64,000 bases of DNA from Mucilaginibacter oryzae (GTDB lineage: Bacteria > Bacteroidota > Bacteroidia > Sphingobacteriales > Sphingobacteriaceae), in assembly GCF_003148845.1 (NCBI RefSeq), contig NZ_QGHA01000003.1:26918-90917 (forward strand), in the 5' to 3' direction. Each line of letters starts with the position of its first letter. Within the stretch, counting starts at the first letter, position 1. Positions 61,066 through 64,000 of this stretch are shown piece after piece. The notes beneath the pieces were generated by a model, which was not told the DNA's origin, made no database searches, and saw nothing but the letters and a program-made list of their open reading frames with translations. The translations under genes and the position numbers were made by a program.

Positions 61066-61725
61066 ATGAAACCAACGCGCGATACCGCATTAATAACGAT
61101 TGTTACAGCTATTATAGGCGGATTGACAGTTTTAGCAGTCAATTTTTCACAACAATTAGCGCTCGCAATTCCGGAGGTACTTGGCTACGGTATTACATTG
61201 GTGCCGGTAATTTGCTTCGCGTGGTTCATGCTCTTCGCGATCAGTATTTTAAACTATACCCAAGAACGGCCTTTTGTACTGAACGTTTTTATCATTTACC
61301 TTGCTTATACCACCCTGCAGCACATCATCAATATTGGCATTGGCTTGCTGGGCTTAACCGCCGATAAGGTGATTATGTATTACCAGGTTTCCGGCACCAT
61401 CAATTCGTTGGGTGTGATACTGCTTGTAATAGCTGTATTTATGCTGCGCGATAGACCTTATAGGTTATCATTGCAGCTGTTCGCGTTGAGCGAACTGTTC
61501 ATTATGCTCTTTTACCTTGCGGTGCCCATGCTTTTATCTGCCATACACATTACCGATATGACCTTATATTTCAGGTATGGCGGGCTCTCCTACATGGTCG
61601 TGTCAGCCGCCGAACTTTATGTAGCCATAACCGTCTTAAACCTTTCAAGTCGGCAAGAATGGCAAAAGCCATTTTACCAAACGGAAAAGCCCGATTGGCC
61701 GCCTTACGATAAACCGGGCTTGTAA
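61066..61725 (+). CDS. Multi-pass membrane protein, unknown
   Basis: A 219-residue protein with about six hydrophobic helices (roughly 8-28, 36-62, 70-92, 105-125, 133-155, 165-190) and a short polar C-terminal tail (KPFYQTEKPDWPPYDKPGL). No family is recognised. The ABC exporter genes start 54 bases downstream on the same strand, so it may be co-transcribed. A second overlapping frame at 60966-61367 is dismissed. Confidence 0.6.
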   Translation: MKPTRDTALITIVTAIIGGLTVLAVNFSQQLALAIPEVLGYGITLVPVICFAWFMLFAISILNYTQERPFVLNVFIIYLAYTTLQHIINIGIGLLGLTADKVIMYYQVSGTINSLGVILLVIAVFMLRDRPYRLSLQLFALSELFIMLFYLAVPMLLSAIHITDMTLYFRYGGLSYMVVSAAELYVAITVLNLSSRQEWQKPFYQTEKPDWPPYDKPGL

Positions 61726-61779
61726 CATTTTTTGCTTAGCTTTATCTAATAGGCAAAACAGCTACATAAACCTTAACTA

Positions 61780-62697
61780 ATGCTAAGCATCCGCAACATT
61801 GTTAAACAATACGCCGGTCACCGGGCTTTAAGTGATGTAAGTTTGGAAGTTGAAAGCGGGCAGATTTTCGGTCTGCTGGGCCCTAATGGCGCCGGTAAAA
61901 CTTCCCTGATCCGTATTGTAAATCAAATTACCGCGCCCGACTCGGGCGAAGTGTACTTTAAGGGCGAAAAGCTCAATCAATCGCACATTGAACGTATTGG
62001 CTACCTGCCCGAAGAGCGCGGCCTGTACAAAAAAATGGAGATAGGCGAGCAAATGATTTACCTGGCCCGTTTGAAAGGCCTGAGCCGCGCTGAAGCCCAA
62101 AAGCGCCTCAAATTCTGGTTCGAAAAGTTGGGTATGGAAACCTGGTGGAAAAAGAAGATCGAAGAACTATCAAAGGGCATGCAGCAAAAAGCCCAGTTTG
62201 TAGCTACCGTACTGCATGAGCCCGATTTGATCATCCTCGATGAACCTTTCAGCGGTTTCGACCCGGTAAACGCCGAACTGATTAAAGATGAGATACTGGA
62301 GTTGAACAAAAAAGGCGCCACCATCCTGTTCTCCACGCACCGCATGGAATCGGTTGAGGAACTATGCGATGCCATCGCGCTCATCAACAAATCGCACAAG
62401 ATATTGGATGGCAAGGTGAAACACATCCGTAACTCGTACCGCAATGAAACCTACTTTGTTGAATACGCGGGCGAGCAAATTATATTTGACGGCAACCAAC
62501 CATTTGAAGTGGTGAACGAAGCGATAGGCGACGACAGCTATACCATCAAAATAAAGCTGGCGGAAGGCCATAACTCCAACGATATTTTACACTACCTGAT
62601 ACCAAGAGTAAGGGTAAACATGCTGCAGGAGGTTATCCCGAGCATGCACGAGATCTTCATTGAAAAAGTAAACCTAAATACCACCGGCCATGAATAA
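61780..62697 (+). CDS. ABC exporter ATP-binding protein, NatA-like
   Basis: A 305-residue ATPase with Walker A GPNGAGKTSLIR, signature LSKGMQQKAQFVATVL, Walker B LIILDEPFSGFDP and H-loop FSTHRMESVEEL. The C-terminal 80 residues form a DUF4162-type domain seen in NatA-like ATPases. The permease gene overlaps it by 8 bases, so both form one transporter. NatAB-type systems export sodium, drugs or unknown substrates. Confidence 0.92.
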   Translation: MLSIRNIVKQYAGHRALSDVSLEVESGQIFGLLGPNGAGKTSLIRIVNQITAPDSGEVYFKGEKLNQSHIERIGYLPEERGLYKKMEIGEQMIYLARLKGLSRAEAQKRLKFWFEKLGMETWWKKKIEELSKGMQQKAQFVATVLHEPDLIILDEPFSGFDPVNAELIKDEILELNKKGATILFSTHRMESVEELCDAIALINKSHKILDGKVKHIRNSYRNETYFVEYAGEQIIFDGNQPFEVVNEAIGDDSYTIKIKLAEGHNSNDILHYLIPRVRVNMLQEVIPSMHEIFIEKVNLNTTGHE

Positions 62698-63943
62698 AGT
62701 ATTACTCATTATACAGCGCGAGTACCTTACCCGCGTACGCAAAAAATCGTTCATTGTCATGATTTTCGTTGTACCGATGCTGATATTGGTAATGGGCTTT
62801 GTTATTAAACTGGTGGCCGAGGATAGCGACAAACTCTCTACGCTTGAAACCGTTAATGTAATTGACAAAAGCGGCGTATTCGACCATAAATTCCGTAACG
62901 ATAAAAACATCAAATTCAATTACGCCCTAACCGATCTCAAATCTGCTAAGGAGCTCCTGAAAAACAGCGAGGGAATTTCTATATTGTATATACCGCCTGA
63001 TTATCTTCAGAAGGATTCGGTACAGATCTTCTCAAAAAAGAAAGCGTCACTACCCCTGTCTGATGAGATTGAAAAACAAATGAACGAGATCGCCTTTTCC
63101 GATAACCTGCTCAAACACCATATCGACCCGGCATTGCTTTCATCAATCAAGAAAACCAATATTTCCTTAAATGCTATCGAAATATCTGATAAGGGCGATA
63201 AAAGCGCTAACATAGGGCAAAACATGATCATTGGTATTGCCTGTGCCATATTCATCTACCTTTCGCTGTTTATTTACGGCGGGCAAGTGATGCGGGGCGT
63301 AATTGAAGAAAAAACCAACCGCATTATAGAGGTGGTTATTTCGTCGGTAAAGCCTTTTCAACTAATGCTGGGCAAAATTATAGGTGTGGGCCTGGTTGGC
63401 TTAACGCAGTTCAGCGCCTGGATTATTTTATCTGCTATGGCCACTAAAATTGCTGGTCATTCATTCAATACTCCGGGCAGTGGCCTGTTTAACGCCCTCC
63501 AGGTGATACAGACAATTCCCTTCGGGTTTATTTTAGGCTGCTTTATATTTTATTTTTTAAGCGGATACCTGTTGTACGCGGCACTGTTTGCGGCTGTAGG
63601 TTCGGCGGTTGATAGCGAAACCGAAACGCAGCAGTTTATGTTTCCGATAACATTGCCCTTGTTATTTACATATATCCTCTCCGTTTCCGTTTTATTCAGG
63701 GCGCCCGATAGCCCGCTGGCTGTGTGGTTATCCATGATCCCATTTACTGCACCTGTTGCCATGATGGTGCGGATCCCGTTTGAACCACCGGTGTGGCAAA
63801 TAGCCATATCCATGTGCCTGATGATTGCCGCATTTTTATTTACCACTTACGTGGCCTCGCGCATTTACCGGGTTGGCGTACTGATGTACGGTAAAAAAGC
63901 AAGCTTTAAAGAAATGGCCAAGTGGTTTTTTTATAAAGAATAG
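62690..63943 (+). CDS. ABC-2 type permease, NatB-like
   Basis: A 417-residue permease with one N-terminal helix (about 22-42), a large extracytoplasmic region (about 45-175) and five to six C-terminal helices (about 180-400). QVMRGVIEEKTNRIIEVVISSVKPFQLMLGKIIG (shortened) is the typical ABC-2/NatB loop between helices. It overlaps the ATPase gene by 8 bases (translational coupling). It is the membrane half of a NatAB-like exporter. Confidence 0.9.
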   Translation: MNKVLLIIQREYLTRVRKKSFIVMIFVVPMLILVMGFVIKLVAEDSDKLSTLETVNVIDKSGVFDHKFRNDKNIKFNYALTDLKSAKELLKNSEGISILYIPPDYLQKDSVQIFSKKKASLPLSDEIEKQMNEIAFSDNLLKHHIDPALLSSIKKTNISLNAIEISDKGDKSANIGQNMIIGIACAIFIYLSLFIYGGQVMRGVIEEKTNRIIEVVISSVKPFQLMLGKIIGVGLVGLTQFSAWIILSAMATKIAGHSFNTPGSGLFNALQVIQTIPFGFILGCFIFYFLSGYLLYAALFAAVGSAVDSETETQQFMFPITLPLLFTYILSVSVLFRAPDSPLAVWLSMIPFTAPVAMMVRIPFEPPVWQIAISMCLMIAAFLFTTYVASRIYRVGVLMYGKKASFKEMAKWFFYKE

Positions 63944-63951
63944 TTTTTTGA

Positions 63952-64000
63952 GCTGAAAGCATTTTTATAAGCTGAAAGCATAAGGCTGAAGGCATAAAGC
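63952..64000. repeat. GCTGAAAGC word repeat at the window edge
   Basis: AGCTGAAAGC occurs twice, followed by ATAAGGCTGAAGGC and ATAAAGC. The element is cut by the window end, so a mirrored arm may lie beyond it. Confidence 0.5.

Noticed and set aside
60966..61367. 133-codon plus-strand frame overlapping the membrane-protein gene at 61066
   Set aside because: It starts inside a terminator hairpin and overlaps a better frame with six regular hydrophobic helices.

Overview
The window looks like chromosome from a member of the Bacteroidota, most probably family Sphingobacteriaceae and close to Mucilaginibacter or Pedobacter (inference). The reasons are a SusC/SusD/SusE outer-membrane glycan locus, promoters of the TAnnTTTG type, few Shine-Dalgarno sites, the conserved DUF2795 protein, a bifunctional HisB and a wealth of palindromic intergenic repeats. 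About 52 protein genes are called, one of them a 48-residue membrane protein, plus a 19-residue His leader peptide. No rRNA, tRNA or CRISPR array was seen.

Layout. 0-7.6 kb: a divergent glycan locus, with a secreted esterase carrying a starch-binding-like domain on one side and susC-susD-susE on the other, and a twin palindromic operator between them. 7.6-11.7 kb: an AT-rich outer-membrane barrel gene and a secreted protein with three DUF5977-like repeats. 11.7-33.3 kb: mostly housekeeping genes (citrate synthase, queA, ispD, cobalamin adenosyltransferase, gatC, plsC, trpS, deoxynucleoside kinase, kdsB, pyrG, yidC), mixed with a large hybrid sensor kinase, an ABC permease, an ABC ATPase and a GH19 chitinase lipoprotein. 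33.5-42.3 kb: an exonuclease/GIY-YIG fusion, a flavin-binding stress protein, two tandem S9 peptidases, a GmhB-like phosphatase and a multi-pass GT-C-like membrane protein. 42.4-44.1 kb: an intact IS110-family insertion sequence flanked by REP-like sequence. 44.2-52.5 kb: the complete histidine operon hisG-D-C-B-H-A-F-IE behind a His-rich leader peptide. 52.5-64 kb: a WD40 protein, an NlpC/P60 hydrolase, ferredoxin, LuxC-like acyl-CoA reductase, an FtsE-like ATPase, grpE-dnaJ, a sialidase-like protein, two membrane proteins and a NatAB-type ABC exporter.

The most unusual feature is how a palindromic GC-rich repeat (core CCCCCTAAAGGGGG) has invaded the his operon. Paired inverted arms lie at four of its gene junctions. 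Right-hand arms are translated as the N-terminal tails of HisC and HisH and as the linker of a fusion protein. A left-hand arm supplies the stop codon of hisD. At the hisA-hisF junction the two arms enclose a DUF559 (Vsr-like, PD-(D/E)XK-type) nuclease gene that is fused in frame to hisF through the right arm. This suggests an autonomous repeat-plus-nuclease element with short derivatives lacking the nuclease in the same operon. The same repeat supplies the stop codon of one S9 peptidase. At least six other families of mirrored, word-iterated repeats fill other intergenic gaps.
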